DNA of 64,000 bases from Sipunculus nudus (taxonomy: Eukaryota; Annelida; Sipuncula; Golfingiida; Sipunculidae). The DNA lies in assembly GCA_026874595.1 (NCBI GenBank), contig CM049320.1, positions 35,312,214 through 35,376,213 of the forward strand, written 5' to 3'. This document shows, piece by piece, positions 32,246-48,300 of this stretch. The position numbers were made by a program, and so were the translations under genes. The notes below the pieces were generated by a model. It was not told where the DNA came from and ran no database searches. It worked only from the letters and a program-made list of their open reading frames with translations. The stretch's first letter is position 1, and every line of letters begins with the position of its first letter.

Positions 32246-33730
32246 AAGTGCTATGACTTCATATTTGATGATCGTTATCACAAGCACGCCTAGACGCAAT
32301 ATCCGTCTCTTTACAGAGGATTAATTTGTAGCCTAAAGCACACCATATACATATAAAAGGTAGAAGTCTGAAAATATGGCCATTTGACTAATACTGTGTT
32401 TATTTCACTCAAAATCCACTGATTATGTTTAATTTTTACTAAAGTATATTCCTTTAATAAGAAAATTGGCATGATAGTTTTTTTACTGGAGATCTGAATT
32501 TAACGGGGACGAGGAAAATATACTTTGCCTGACCTTAATATTTCATTAAATGAGCCTAAAAAACTGACATATTAACTAAAATTGTGACAATACGTCTATT
32601 TACTAGTGTAAATATTGGTAATTAACTCGAATGGAAATGGGGGAAAATAGATGGCGCTGTCTCACACAAGGGCCAACTCTGTTAAATTTCAGAATGATTC
32701 GTAAATTTAAAGACAATCTAAATATTACTTGATTATAGTGATTTTGAAGGCTGTTACTGATTTGATTTAACGATAGGATCAGTCTGATTTTTTTCTGAAT
32801 TTCATGATGACACGCACTGATTTTTGTAATCCGATGCATTATCTCAACACAATGATCTACCACTATGATATAGAGATAGTATAACAACACTGAAAATTCA
32901 ATACAGTGTGACTGAGACGGTACTACAAAATGCTTACTCAGGATGAAGTCAATAAAAATCACAAAATTAATGGTCTGTCATGGGTTTAAGAGGTAAATCT
33001 AACAGGTCCTTTTGCGAAGAGAGACCTTTACTTGTTCATACAATTCTAGCTGTTTAAATTCTTTATGACAAAAAGCCACTTGGCCATTATGAAGGATGAC
33101 AGAAAGAGACCAAACACAATAATTCCATGAGAGTGTCGCCTAAGCAATAAAGAATTTATAAATGCATGTCTTGGGCCCACATTAAAAGACACTACAGGAC
33201 AAACTCAATGTGCAATACAAGTAACACGAAGCTGCAGGTTATGTTAATGTCAATAATATGTACAAGTATGCAAAGTCACAGTTAAACTGGTGCAAGCGTT
33301 AAATTAAACTGGTGCAAGTGTTAAAAGTGTTAAATTTGGACAAAAAAATCAGAGTTAAATATGCCAGGTATCGCTAAATGTTAGGCACTTCAGCAAGTAA
33401 ATCTCGGACAAGGTTGATAGTTTAAAGTTTGTTGTCGATGTCGGCATTTCATTTAGAATTAAAGAAAATTCAAAAATATTATAGAATGTAAAAAAAAGAA
33501 AAAAAAAATCTGAATCTTTCTTTTCTTTAAATCTCACGTGCATCCTTCAATGTATCTAGGATATAAAGTAAAAAATTAGAAAACAGTAAAATCAAAGAGG
33601 AATTAAGTTATATGACAAACCCTAAACAGGACAACTCACTAATCTGGACAAATTTTTCAAAAGAGGCCCTTAAGTGTCCGACTTGGACGAGTTTCACTGA
33701 ATGCAAAATGTGGCAGAAAAAATAAACATA
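32246..33730. other. Intergenic DNA downstream of the lectin-like gene
   Basis: AT-rich sequence that may contain the 3' UTR of the minus-strand gene ending near 33823. I find no clear AATAAA on the minus strand close to that stop. Confidence 0.35.
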
Positions 33731-33822
33731 TCTAATTGCTTAATGTATCCTGCAATATCTTCCTCTGACAGATATATGTGTTCTCCATCAATATATTCAC
33801 AAAAGCATCATCAGTTGTCTTG

Positions 33823-33857
33823 TTACTGGGACTGTTTCTGGATGCCCTGGCACAACC
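33823..33857 (-). CDS. Exon 12: tentative terminal exon
   Basis: Acceptor TTTGTTTTCAG. In phase 1 it encodes LCQGIQKQSQ and a TAA stop, extending the hydrophobic segment and leaving a short tail. The distance from exon 11 is 4.5 kb, and another exon in between could have been missed. Confidence 0.4.
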
Positions 33858-36328
33858 CTGAAAACAAAGTAATGCAGACTTAAATGATTGGTATTTAAGG
33901 GCTATGGTGCCTTTCATATATTCCCCAGTGATGTAACTTTATAGAGATTTTTGGTTTCAAATAAACGGTATATAATATCCTAAAATAATAAAAAGTTATT
34001 GCATTCCTGTATACAAACATTGGACCTTTTGGTCACAGGGCTCAGCTGACATTGATTCTGAAAATACTGGCATAAAATCCTTAAGTTGTATTGACTGTGC
34101 ACATTAACGGACTACATGCAAGATGAAGGTGCCTCATAAAAAAAAATTAAGAGTTCAGTATTTCTACTAATTGATTGGAATATGCATGAAAATATACCCA
34201 GTGAACTTATAAACACCCTGTAATTTATAGATCAATGGGCATGAAAAAGTATTATAAAACATAAATTTAATAACTGGAATAAAATGTTGTTAAATGATAA
34301 TAAACTAAATTTGCTAAGCATGTTAAAATAAGCTATTTAGGTATACATTGCATTTGCACTGTGTGATAAAATAAACTTGTGGCCTAAATCTATTTAGTAA
34401 TGCCTGCAGTCCTAATCCGAAACTGTGCAAAGGGACATACATCAGGTATAATGAATCCATGCTGGATCATTGCTTTTCAAGTACAAGTGTGACATGTATA
34501 TGTGCAATGCATGCACTGAACTTTTTGAACCCGTGTACATGCACCAATGACACAAATGTCAATGCTGAAATACTGGGGTCGGTGCACACAACACAAGTTG
34601 ATTGTAGGTAGCACCACCAGTTTTGTGCACGAGAACGCCATTAAAGATGTAGGGGCATGCAAAGCTTCAGGCAGATACTTCAACCACTCCTCGGCTATGT
34701 GCACAGATGCATGAAACAGTTGTAGGTGGCGCCTTGGTCCTTTTTACAACCAAAACTATCCGAGATGTATCTACATGTAAAATTTCAGGTTGATATGTCA
34801 AATCATCCCTGAGGAATAGGCAGAAGTATGCAATGCAAAAATTGTTGTAGTTGGCGCAAACTGTCTTGCATACGACCCAGCTGAGGTGTATATATATACC
34901 CTAGTTCAGGTTCATATATCAATCCCTCATGAAAAATAAGCAGGGACATACACTGTGCAAAAGTCATTGTAGTTGGCGACACAAGTCTTGTGTACGAGAA
35001 AGCCATCAAAGATGCATGAACAGGTCCAAATGTATGGCCAATACATCAAACTACTCTTGAGTCTAGTGCACTGGGCTCAGCAGGCTTAGGTGAGAAAGGG
35101 AGTTGCCCCGAGTGAACCGGACAAATTGCCAGCTTCAGCTACTGCACTGAGTGAACTCTTAACCTGTATCTGGCCGCACTGAGTGACTCTTGACCTATTG
35201 CATAATATAATACAGTAGGCAGTCTGCCAAAGCTAAAAATAAATTCAGACTAAACTTTGGCCTGTTACCAAATCTGAAATAGTTGGCAGTCTGCCAAGCT
35301 AATTATAGATACAGACACAATCTTAGCCTGTTGGTAAATCTTTAAAGACTTTGGCTACAATCCTTTTTTTAAGCTGAAATATTGATCAGTTTTTTTTATC
35401 AAAATGTTTAGAATAATAAAAGAAGCGGTCCTTTCAGTGATAAAGGTCCAATAATTCTGCCAAAATAATTTCAATAAACTTGAACAAAGGCCCCCTAAGA
35501 ATCATTTTTTTGTACAATGTGACAGAAGTTGAAACAACTTTTTTGTAGAAGACGAATATTGCAGTCTTTAGTTTGAAATAGGCTTACTAATGGCCACAAG
35601 ACCATCTTCACCTATCTGTGAACCCAATCTATTCTTACACGATTGAACGAACCTTATCCTAGGATAATTCTTGTGAAAAATTAAACAATTCAGCTTGGCA
35701 TGGTGTTTCATCATAAAATATCGTTTTGTTGAAAGAGGCAAAAATTATGAGTTTTTTTCTTAGGTGAGTTTACTTACTTGGCCAAATGACTAAGTTTAAT
35801 ATCCTGTAGATTGGCCAAAACTCATCAAACCCAATATTAAACAATTTGGCTGAATGATTTCAGAGAAAATTTTTAAAGTTTTTAAAGCTTCTCCCCGCTA
35901 TATGCAAGTCAATGAAGGTGGCGCCACAAAATGCGCAATTCCACAACATTTGATATGTGACAGAATTTTGCATGAAATACAATACTTATACCTCAATTTC
36001 AAATAACAATAATGTGACCAACATTTGCATATAATTTTTCAGCCGTTTCTGATATTGTAATTTTAGTATCCTTTTTTGGCAAAATGACTAAATTCAGCTT
36101 CCTGTATATCAGTCAAAATTACCTTAAGACCATCTCATAAACTCACAGGTTTGCTATAAAAATGGCCTAAGTGTTATACAAAAGGATACATTAAATGATA
36201 TATATTGTGAAACTAATTAAGATTGAAATTAAAGGTTTATTTTTGTTTATTAGTCTTGTGGAAGGTGAGGGGGGAGGGGTCTGTATGGTAATTGCTGAAA
36301 AAATCATCTCTTTTATCGTATATAAATT

Positions 36329-36377
<49 letters not shown>

Positions 36378-39300
36378 GAGCAAAAAAGGCTTTCTTTGGT
36401 AGTTACCTACTCAAATGAAGCGGCCCATGAGTGAAACGATTACATAATAGCCTGGGGAGCTGAGGGCAGCTTCAGCGCGCTGCACACCACTGTTCTGGGC
36501 TGGCTTGATGTTAACAATAGTTGACATGGTGCTTGAATACTTGAATAAAATCTACAGTTTTTGACCAACTGGTTTACAATTTCAGTTTATAAAAGATGAA
36601 ATCATTATGTGTACAAGCTATGCACATCAAATTAACAGTGTTTACAGGAAGAGAATGTGCCATAGTCAAATCTGGGCAAAAGGTACTTATTTTGTATTTA
36701 TGCTAATAACTTAAAAAAATATACAGAATATTGATCTAGTTTCAGGTATACAACTTAAACTAAATTAAATATAGACATTTACTCTAAAAAAATTTCCTAG
36801 CAAACAAATCATCATGTTAAGTGAGTAAATATATTTCCTGATTTTTGACAAAGGGCATTATGTTTGGGCCCATAACTTCAAAGATGTACGCGATATTTTC
36901 AAAGTGTAACAATAGGTTTTATTGGAACACGGAGGTTTTCCCTTAATTTTTTGAAGGTACGAAGTCACAGTGACAGAGTTTCAGATTTTGGTAGGAGAAC
37001 TTAAGAACATCTAACAATATATTGATTTTTGGATTCATAGGGCGAATGGTTTTAAAAAAAGTGCCCTGTTAACGGACGGCTGGCCGGCCCGCCGGACGAC
37101 GGACAAAGAACCATGACTAAATATTTAAAATAAAAAAATTATATTTATATTTATTTACAATTTATAAATTTATATTTAAAAACACAAGATAACTAAACGT
37201 CTTTGTATTTTTCAGCTGCAAAAACATATCGGTGTTCCCCATTGGCTGCCATACCCAAACTGTTGGAAAATTTTGGTGTTTACACACCCATTTCGCAGAT
37301 TTTAATTCTAAGATTTAGATGGACATTAAATAAACTCCTCCATGAACTTATTTACACTATTTATCAAAAATATAAGGAAAGTAATATGCAGTACTTGAAA
37401 TGATCTGGAGTTCACCTGAGTTCAATGTAATCATTTTTTTTAACTAGAAGAACAAGGTCAGGTCACAATTTTTAACTCATCTGGAATTTTGTGTGTAACA
37501 ACTAATGCATATAATTGAAATGAGAATTATGTTATTTTATTAGTGTTGGAAATTATCCCAGACTTCTGCAGCATTTACCTTGAAGGCCATGATCAGCAGC
37601 TACTGACTTCATCCGAGATGCAAATTTAAATAACTAATGTGTCAGTTTTAAACACCTATATGGGACAGCAACAATTGCTGAACTTTATATTTGAGTATTA
37701 AAAAAGCATACAATAATTCTACTTTAATACCATACCGCTACATATAGTTCATGTATTTCTATGATAAAGGTTGTGTTATCCTGGAATAATCTGAGGCATT
37801 GGGCGGTCTAAAGCAAATATGATTCCGCTGTAAATTATGGCGACACATCCCCTTGCCATTAAGACTTTCGGTTGAGAGATTCTCGACATCACGCTGTCGT
37901 CTGAGTACTTTTGTCTCACATTCCTATGGCCTTATTAAACCCTGGCAGGTTATTTTCCAGTATTTTAAAACTGCACATTTTTTGTACACACAAAATCCTT
38001 GAGGTTAATTCAATATCCAAAGTGAAAATCCTACTTCTTCCACAGTTACTCAAGCATTACCTTCATGTAATGATAAAACATCTTTTGTTTGGCATCAAGC
38101 TTCTGTTCGCAGTTATTCTATGTCTTCAGTCTTTTGCAAATAATGACCAAAAAAATTACTGTGAAACTGATCAGAATCCCAGAATCACCAAAACAGTTTG
38201 CAACAAGATGCATAATGTGTGATACAGTGACAAGGCTATTTACAACCAGGTCCTGTGCTTATGATTATTTTGACCTAGGATTTTGTAAAACCAGTGCATA
38301 AACTAGTCTCCATAATGGCAATATAAGGGTTAAAGCACAGAAATCATGGTGTCCTATTATCAATATTGTTGTACTCATACCTACCAATAAGTATTATGAA
38401 AACCGTTGGGGATGAAACGACTGCAGACCCTGTAAAGAAAATGAATGTTCGGTCTTATAAATAGACAAATGGGAATTCTGAAGGGGGAATAGAAATATAA
38501 ACAATTAATTTAGACCGATGTTCTGTGTTCATTGGAAGATTAGTTTATTTTTTTGGAGACCAAGCGTATTAACACATCGTTAGATAGTAACACTGTTCGG
38601 GATCATTCGAACATATAGGATTTTTATGATCATAATAAATAATTTAGAGGTCTAAAAGTTTTAGAGGAATTATCAATATTATGAAGTATATTTATCATTA
38701 GGAATTAAACGGACTGATGCGGGAGTTACAGGTTTTATTAGAAGCAACCACGAAGGTAACTAGTTTTCCACGTGACACTTGGTCGATAAAAACATTTGAC
38801 GCGGGGGCAAAAAAGTCACGTGCCTGAAAAACAATTAAATATTACTTGGGCTAAGGGATAACTAGACCTATTTTATAATTAAAAAAATAACGCTTACTAT
38901 TGTCTAGTAGAAGTTCAAGAAACATTTCCATAGATAAATACACTGAAGCCTGTAGAGTTTTGATCTGCATTTCAACAGAATTCAGTTTGATGATTGTGAT
39001 AAGTGATATCATGTAAAAAATAGAAGCAGAGACCCTTAAATATTTATAATCTCCTTTCTACAAGTGCCAACCAGACTCCTCAGATATTTTAAGCTCTATT
39101 ACCAGCTGAAATATCTAAATATTTTCATTGCTTATGATTATTCTGGAAATTCATAAACATGAAACACAAGATATCATAACTTTTTGAACTTAAATGAAGA
39201 GGTGCGAATGAGGATTTCATATGTTCTTGGGTCTCATCAGGAAATTTTATCACAAAATCATCATTAGGGATTGAAATAAACGGTAAATTCTCACCAACTG

Positions 39301-42300
39301 CGACTGAAACAGAGCTCGACAATACTCTGTTCTCCTGTGTGTCGTCCTTGTGGCCTGCAAAATTAAATATACAAGGTCAAAGAAAGGATATCAGTTAATA
39401 ATAATAATAAATAAAATAAATCATTTTTTACCAATAAAATCAATACATATAAACTGATAACTGGTAAAATGATAGAATCCTTAGGTGAACCTTTTGTAAA
39501 AATTAATCAGCAGTGCTTAACAGGGAAAATATGTAAAATTGTCCAAGTTCGGCACATTAAGGGTACTGATTTACATTGAATCTAATAACTAAAGAAAAAT
39601 CAAAATTCTACCATAAATTCTGCTATACAAATTAAATCGACTTCATGCAATTGTAACAATACAGGCCAGTGGTTTTGGTATTAGTCAGCCCGGTTTAACA
39701 ACAGGATTACAATGGAAACGTGGTGTTTTTCTTAATTTCTCGAGAGAACAAAGTTGCAGTGAATCAGATTCGAGTTCGGAGAGCTAAGGGATAGGGTAGG
39801 TACCAGTATTTTTACCTGTAAATGTGGACACAATTCAGAGTACCGGTACCTTACGTGGCTGTCTCGAGCAGGAAGTACCTGATACCTTGACTTTCACCTG
39901 GAACTGGTTTTAAGGTACTACAGGCACAGGTATGATATGGGGGGGGGGGGGGGGGGGGCTAGACATAAGACTTCGGTCGATTACATGCATATACAAAGCT
40001 GTCACACCTGTAAAGTAGTTACCTGTCTGAAGCTGGGGTTAACTTTTAAGCTTTTATCCCTGCAGCAATTGTTGAGTGAGCTATCTGAGCTTGAAATTTG
40101 GTCTACCTCCAGCCTCTAACTTAAAAATTTCATTGTGGCATTATCACCACAAAAGTAAAGGGCAACCAACAAAGCATATCAATATGGTCGCTCACAAGCC
40201 CATCTAGAAACTAGAACACTTGTGAAGAGTAAATAAAGCAGTGACGAAAATACATATTAGATCTATGAACCCTTAAAATCAGCCAGAAGAGCAAAACTAC
40301 TCATTTGACAGAAATCAGTCCCACGATGAGGCATTAAAATCTCACAACACTCCGCGATGGGACATTCATATGTTTATTTTTCCCAATATGTTTTTTTTAT
40401 TTAGCATATTGTTACGAAGGCAAATTGTTAAGGGGAAAAATCCTGGGCCGACCCCGGTTTCGAAACCAGGGCGGTGGCGCACAGGTCCGGCGAACCAACC
40501 GCTTCGCTAGCAAAGCAAGCTTCACTGACGAGACAGTTCGGTCCGCTTTTATGTGCACCCCGTAACACACCCCCTTTAAGAGCGTTCTGCTATCAGAACA
40601 AGACTAATTATGAATGAAAGTTTGATATGATAACTTTGTATCAGCCTACATAGTATTAAGTGTGCAAATGAATATAGATGAGCCTCAGTAGCTAAAGAGG
40701 TCCCAGGAATTGTATGAAAGTCATTAATATAGATGACCCTTCAGGGTAGAACAGTGGTTATGAGGGTTGCGTACACAATGTGAAATTAACTCAATTTAGT
40801 CTCTGGGGTCGAAAAACCAGCCATCCGCCAGTTGGGGACCAGCACCGTCAGTCGAGTACCATTACAGCAAATCTAGGACCAGTGCCGCCAGTTGGAGACC
40901 AATACCACGAGTCGAGGACCAGTGTCGCCAGTCATGGTCGAGTGCTGCCAGTTAGGGGTTCAGTCTTGTCATCTGGCGTCCTGTGCCGCCATTTTGGGTC
41001 CAGTGCCACCAGCTGTTTTGCAGTGCCACCAGTCGGGTACCAGTGCAACCAGTGAGGGACTAGTATTTCTAGTTTAGGACTATATATGATTGGAGTGTTT
41101 TTTTATGTGCACCCAGTGTATTAAATGTGGACTGGCGCGTAACAGGCTGGAAAACTAATCTGGTAGGTGGTTTGGACTTCTGTTATTTGGGTTTTAATAT
41201 GTATTCTTTGTTCTTAGCCACTCCCTTTTGTTTAACTGTGTAGCTGAGTGCTAATATGGTAAGTCTACCATTTATTACCCACACCATATATATTTTACCA
41301 TATTTAACAAAAATGAACCAGGTCCGTCACTTTGTAAGAGGCAGCCTATTCATCAGGTCAGCGCTGAGAAGCAACGTGACAGTCATTTCTTTTATTTTTA
41401 GGTCCAACAGTTTAAAAAAATGCCAGTATAGCGGAAAGGATGATAAAGGATCATAACTTTAGCTCAGACGACTTATAATCAGCTGGCTAAAGTGTGCCTG
41501 GTGGTCATGTCAAAGAGACCATGCACAAATTTACTTCAGAGAGATTGACAAAATTACTAAAATTTGGGTGCCTAAAAAGTATAGACAAGGTGAATAAAAA
41601 CCTAAATATAAGTTAGTTGGGCCATCAGTCCTGCTCTACTCATCAATCCCTCAATGATTGTTAAGCATACCAAGTTACACGACCATAAATGGCATCTGAG
41701 AAAATGACACAACTGCAATTTTGCCAGGAAAGCTCTTAACAGATGGATGGCAAATGACAGATGAGAGAAGGGAACAACCGTATCAATAGAAAAAACTTAC
41801 TTAAACATCTCCCCTGTTTGAAATAATGACTTTTCTGTTGCAAGAAATTTACATTGTTTTGTTTGCTGAAAGAATACAGTTTTAGATATGGACCACAATA
41901 CAGGTGATCAACAAACCTTTAGCAACTGTGTTGCGGCTGGTTGGGTCTGATCTCTTCTGCTCCTGGTCTCTTGGACCTACAGTATATTGAAACCATTAAA
42001 ATCATTATTTTGGATTAATTATTATATAGCTTCAACTCTCATGACTGAAGGCAAAAAGTGAGAATAAACAATAATAAGATTAAATTTTAATGACTTGCAT
42101 ATGTGGTCACTAATGTGCATCCTTGGGTCATGTTGGGTATAGTGATTAACATAATAAATGTACTTTAAACTAGATATGGTAGGACAATGGTCCTCAGAGG
42201 GCCCCGCATTTCTGGTAGTGCTGTAAAGTTTACATGTGGGTGAAAAATTAAGTTATATTTGATAAATATAACAAACAAAACAGGGTTTTTTCCATATGCA

Positions 42301-45300
42301 TGAGGGAAAATATCCTACTGGATCAAATGCTATTAGTCTGAAATAATGTGTGCAATAGAAAATCACCGAATGTAGTCTGTTTGCCATATTTGATTTTGAG
42401 CAAGTCTGTAATTCAATTGGTCTGCAGCCCTCATAGCTGCAGTAGGTTGTTGATGAGTTATCGAGCGCAAAACAAAATCAGCGATAGGGCTGTGGCAGCC
42501 ATATTCAAATTCAACCAGGTCTTCAATTCAATAGGTCTGGAACCCTCATAGGTACCAATCATCCCTGTGAATTTGGGAAAGCTGCAATAGGTTGTTGTTG
42601 AGTTATCGCGCGCGAAAGAAATACAGCGATCTGGCTGTGGCGGCCATATTGGAAGTCAAACAGGTCTGTAATATAACAGGTCTGGAGCCCTTATAGGTAC
42701 CAATCATCCTTGTGAATTTGGGAAAGCCGCAGTAGGTTTGCTGTTTATTTATCATGCGCGAAAGAAAAAGAACGATCGGGCTGTGGGGACCATATTGGAA
42801 TTCCGACAAGTCTGTAATTCAATAGGTCCAGAGCCCTCATAGGTAACAATCATTCCTGTGAATTTGAGAAAGCAGCAATAGGTTGTTGTTGAGTTATCGC
42901 ATGCGAAAGATAAACAGCGATCTGGCTGTGGCAGCCACTTGGTAGATGTGACAGATCTCTTTATCTGTAAGCCTAATAAAGGTGACTGTGTGATAAAATC
43001 ATTAAGCTATGTTGAAATGATAATAAAACCTTAATTATGCAACCACTTAGCATTTGAAAGGCAAGTGTTTTCATTTATACAAATATCTCAAGAAAATGAC
43101 ACCACTGTCGCCTGAGTTAACCTCTGATGGCATATACATATGTATGTTGCTTGACATAGACCCAAGGCTATGAATTGACATAATTGTACCATATATGTTC
43201 TTAAATAAACTGAACATGTACTTATCCATTCGATGTTATAAAATTGATAAAGGCTATACAAGGCCAAAATAAACGATATATCAGTCACTTTTTCAGAATA
43301 TGATGCAGATGTCTTTTTTTTTGCTGAAAAGAGTAGGGAATATTACTTCCCATACATTGACAAATGAACTAGAATGGTAGACAATGATCTCATAATATGC
43401 AGTACTTCAAATGTTATAGGGGTTATGATAATCCTAGAACTTATCAGATTCATCAATTTACAAACTTGTCTATGAACTTAGGTTAAACTATTGGTGCATT
43501 AAATTTGACTAAATATGAAATAAGTCATAGTTGCGGGGTCTATAAAAACTACATTTAACTGGTTAAAAAGTTAAATATAAAGGCCAGGGTGACTACGTTT
43601 TAACCATAGATTCTGTAAGAAATATTTTATCATTTCTAACTTCCTGTAAAGTGTATGCTGAGACATTACATATTAAATATATTTGCCTTAATCTCACGGA
43701 TTTTTGCCTGATGGGATTGTCTGTTACTGTATATTCTTAGAATTTGTATTACCTGTATTTATATTTGAGATAAAAACCTTATTATTAACTGGACTGATAA
43801 CTCCTCTTGAGTTTACAAAACCGTAACTTTATACTGACGACGAAAAAAACATTTTGACCACAACTACGAGATGCATATTCGTAATACGTTTCCAGGAGTC
43901 ACATCATGATTCTGAAATGAAAGCAATAGATCCATTGGTCCTGACTTCTTAAATGCACTGAAATGCAGTTTATTTATACAAGAGGGTGGTCAGATTATCC
44001 CAGACCAGGTGTTTAGGGAAAATGTTTATAACTGATTGTTTCCTATGTACCTTGCCTTTGTAACTTCAGGACAGTTTTTGGGAATTTGAAAACAAAAGAA
44101 AATAAACTTACAAATGCCAAGTACTAGGTGTCTTTCATGGCATTCCACAGCATACCATGCCTCACCATTACCAGTGGTGTTTGCCACAGCGCAGTTCTTT
44201 CTGTCATTGCTTTCTCTCTCTGGTACAAACAAAGCTGTCTCTGCAGGCTGACCTGTAAAGGTGTGTACAAAACATATTTATTCATGAAGCACAAGACATA
44301 ATGGAATTGCACAGCACAATGATTTCGAGGGACTTATCTATGCACTAACTTCTCGGCTTGGGGTGAGAAGTTATAAAGAAGGGGCTGTGTTTTAGAGCCG
44401 AGAGAGAAATGAGAGAGTAATCCAGCGGACACAGAATAGTGGACTTTTCCTATAATTAGGGCAGTTTTAGCTTTTCTTTGTAACGGATTTTATACAGTCT
44501 TCAGTTTGCCTTTCGGATCACTGCCAGGATTTCACTTTTGGATTACAGTAGATTGATTTTGTGATTACATGAGACTGTTATTCTCTGAGAAGATTTGTGT
44601 GAAATGCTCATCCGGCTTATATATTTTAAAGACTTGTCGCTGTGACAGTGGTGGTATCCAGGTACTGTGCACTTTGTTTATTATGCTGTGTGATTGTATT
44701 GATTTGCTGTTGTACTGTTGTTATACTGTGAAATTATATTGCTTTAGTGTATTGTAATGTTATGGTTGTTTTAAGAATAAATTATAGTTATTTGTTAACA
44801 AAAAAGAACACTGACTTCTTTATTCATTTCCCTAGACATTCCACGCTGCCTTGTGTTACAGAATCTGATTTGTTTTATCTTCATAACAAAATTTGTGTTC
44901 CTCACGCATATGTGACCTGTTGATATTAGGTTCCGTAACAATATGTATGAACTTATAAAGAGCATGTAAATATAATTAATTAAAATTGATCAGTTTTAAA
45001 TCAAATCAAAGTTACAATATTTCCAAATTTCCTGAAATTTCTGTTAAACGTCCATGTTTTTCTGCAATTCTTCTCAATATCATAGTACTTTTCCAATCTT
45101 TGAACAAAGCTGTGAATAGTTCGATTAACATTACTAAATCTACAATCATACAGGTATTGTTCCCTATTAATAATGTAATGTTTCCCACTTATTTTCTTAA
45201 ATTATTTTCTTCTATTATTCTCAATATAACATTGTTAATACAATCCGCCCATCTTATATTAAAAGACACATATTTTGCTTTTCAACTTCATGCCTAAATG

Positions 45301-48300
45301 TTTTGTTAATTCCACATTTGAATAATAAATGTTCCAAATTTTCCTCTTACCCTTTATGGAAAGAACATTGGTCAGTTACTACTATTTTGTATTTATACAG
45401 CCAGTCATTTAAGGTCAATATCCTATAAATAATTCTATATTGTAATTCTTGAAGTTTTTTTTATCTCTTGAGAGTTTCTTTGGCAATTAATATATATTCT
45501 TCCACAGCTTATCTGTAAGTTATACATTTTGCGATGTATCTTGACTCCAGCCCTCTTTTCTATTGGTATTTCCGTCCTCAGGTTTGAGTATATAAATTTA
45601 GCAGTTATATCTGAAAGTTGTTTACTAAGGAATTCCACAAAATAATTTAAGTTTTGCATATTTTGAATATTTGTGTGAGTGTCAAACTTGTTTATCATAG
45701 TCTTGGTCTGAGAGATAATGCTTCTCCAAAGTATATACAATTTAGTTTAACAACTTTTTTTATTCACTCAGAAATGAGAATTATATTCTTACCTTGATCC
45801 ACCAAATCTGTAATATACCTAAAACCTGCTTTCAAAAAAATGTTGATTATATACAGTTTTTCCATTTAGCATTATATTTCTATTATTCCACACTAGTTCA
45901 CTACCTGGTCTAAGACGTATAATCCCCATACTTTCAATAAATCAAAATAAATGGTTGGTAAATGTTGTAGTCTGGTTACTGTGAAATTACAATGGAGGAG
46001 AAATGACAGTCCACCATACCTTTTTTAAAATCAAATCTATCACTTCCCTCCGTTGTTTATAACCACCGTACACGCATCGTTTCATCCACATAACGTTTTG
46101 TGCATCTATCATACATTGTACATTTATCATCTTCTGACCTCAAATGTCATAATCTTCCATTAATTTCATCGTTTTATCCGCCCCTTTCTTTTCTCTCTCC
46201 ATATAAATTAAAATAAGTCTCTTTCTATTTCTCTTCTGTAATATTTTGGTATGTCGATGACTGAAGCAATATATTGAAATTCACTCAAAGTCAAATCTCT
46301 GAGCCTCCACATGTACAGACACTGTTTAACATCAAGGAGTTTTAGTTTAATATTCTTTTCAGCCTTATTTTTTTAAATTTTTTTGTTATATAAACACCAA
46401 GGAGTTTTATACAATCTTTCCAATTCAGAACAGAGGCAAATTTAAAATTTAGTTCTGAACCTATCTGCATTGCTTTTGACTTTTCTTCATTTACTTTAAG
46501 ACCAGATATTTGTTAGAATGATGATAATAACTTCATGAGTTTAATGGCTAAATTTTCATCTTTGATTCAGTCAGCTGGTTAAAGTACACATTTAAGAATA
46601 TTTTAGTTATTTAAAGGGATTACTTAAATTTTATTTTTCTGTCGTATTTCTCTGCTAATATTTCAGTACAAATAATAAATAAGTATGGGGAGAGTTGGGC
46701 CCCTTGACGTACTCCTCTCTCTACTAAGAGACCTGAGGAGTATCCATTGTTCATTATACATGAAATTATGGTAGTAAAGAAAAGTTGGACCAATTTCTCC
46801 AAATTTAATAAATCCATTCCAATGAATCAAACGCTTTTTCAAAATCCACACTGAGATGTATCCCCGGTTGATCTACTATCTTAAGGTATTCTATTGTATC
46901 TTAAACTGTTCTCAATGCTTCCCTATATATCTGCCTTTAATAAAACCATGTTGACAAGTAAAAATAATTGGAGGTAGAATTTTCTTAATTCTTCTTGCAA
47001 TAACCTTGTATGCAGTTTAATGGTCATTATTTAGAAGAGAAATTGGTCTCCAGTTTTTTAATAATTAATCTTTACCTTTTTTATCAATACGTGTTGTCAC
47101 AGACTGATTCTGATAGGGAGACATTTCACCCATCTGAAATGATTTATTAAACGAATTAATAACTAAAGGACCTATTTTGTTCCAAAAATAATTATAGAAT
47201 TCCATAGTTAACCCATCATTTCCCGGAGACATTCTTTAAATTTTTAAGAATATTTTTATATTCTTCTTATGTTATTGGTTCCTCACTTGTCTCCTTTTCT
47301 TCTGTTGTCAGTTTTGTTGTGGACAAATGGTCATAAAATATCGAGCCTCCAGAGAATGTAATTCCGCATTGTTACTTTTATAAATATTAGCATAAAATGT
47401 TTAAGAGTGTTCCAGGATACCTTTTTCACTTATAACAATAGAGCTTGATTCTAATTTTAATTTCCGAATGTTTCCTTTTGCCATTTCTCTTTTCCAATAG
47501 GTAGAAGCATTTTGTACTTCTCTCTCCATATTCTCTCCACCTAACTTTAGCTCTAATAATGGTCCCTTCTGCTTATTTCATTTCAATACTATTTATCTTC
47601 TCCTTAATATCAAAATATTCTTAATTATTATTTCCTTAACTATCTAATGTTTTCAATTTCTCCTTAATGTGTAAATGTGTAATAATATTTTTCTGTTTCC
47701 TTTTAAGATTTCTTTGCAACTATAATTGTTTCCTTACTAATAGAATACTTAATCATTTCCCATTTATTTCCACTATCCATATCTATAAACTCATCACACC
47801 ATATGTCCAATTGTTCATTAATTAATTTTATATAATGTGCAGCTTGTAGCATAGCATTATTTAATTTCCAATATCCCTTCCCTCTGTCTAGTTCAGCATT
47901 ATTTTCAAGTTCTATTAGGACTCCAAAGTGGGCTGACATTGCCGCTGGAAGTATTTCAGCTTTAGTGACAAAATCTGGCATCTCACTAGATATGAAAACA
48001 TATCTAACCTACACTTTATTGATGGTTGCTTTTGCCTCCATGTGAAAGATTTTATACATTCATTTCTGAAGCTCCATATGTCTACAAGTGTCCACAATGA
48101 AATTATATCTTTTAGATCATCGACTGATTTAGTTTTAACAATTTGTCTACCACCACATTTATCAATATAATCTAAAACAATATTGAAATTTCCTCCTAAT
48201 ATCAAATGCATGTCCTGAGTTATTACATAGAGGACTAATGCGTCCATAATTTTCTAAAAGAAAATAACTTGTTGCTTTCAGGGTTTGGTGCATAGATATT

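Larger units (their letters stand above)
39355..41916 (-). other. Intron 9 with G run, TG..CA element and minisatellite
   Basis: A run of about 20 G lies at 39939-39958. The rest is AT-rich apart from the two repeats listed separately. Confidence 0.45.

Noticed and set aside
39937-41077. Short ORFs in the G run and minisatellite
   Set aside because: They are translated repeats with no splice or domain support.
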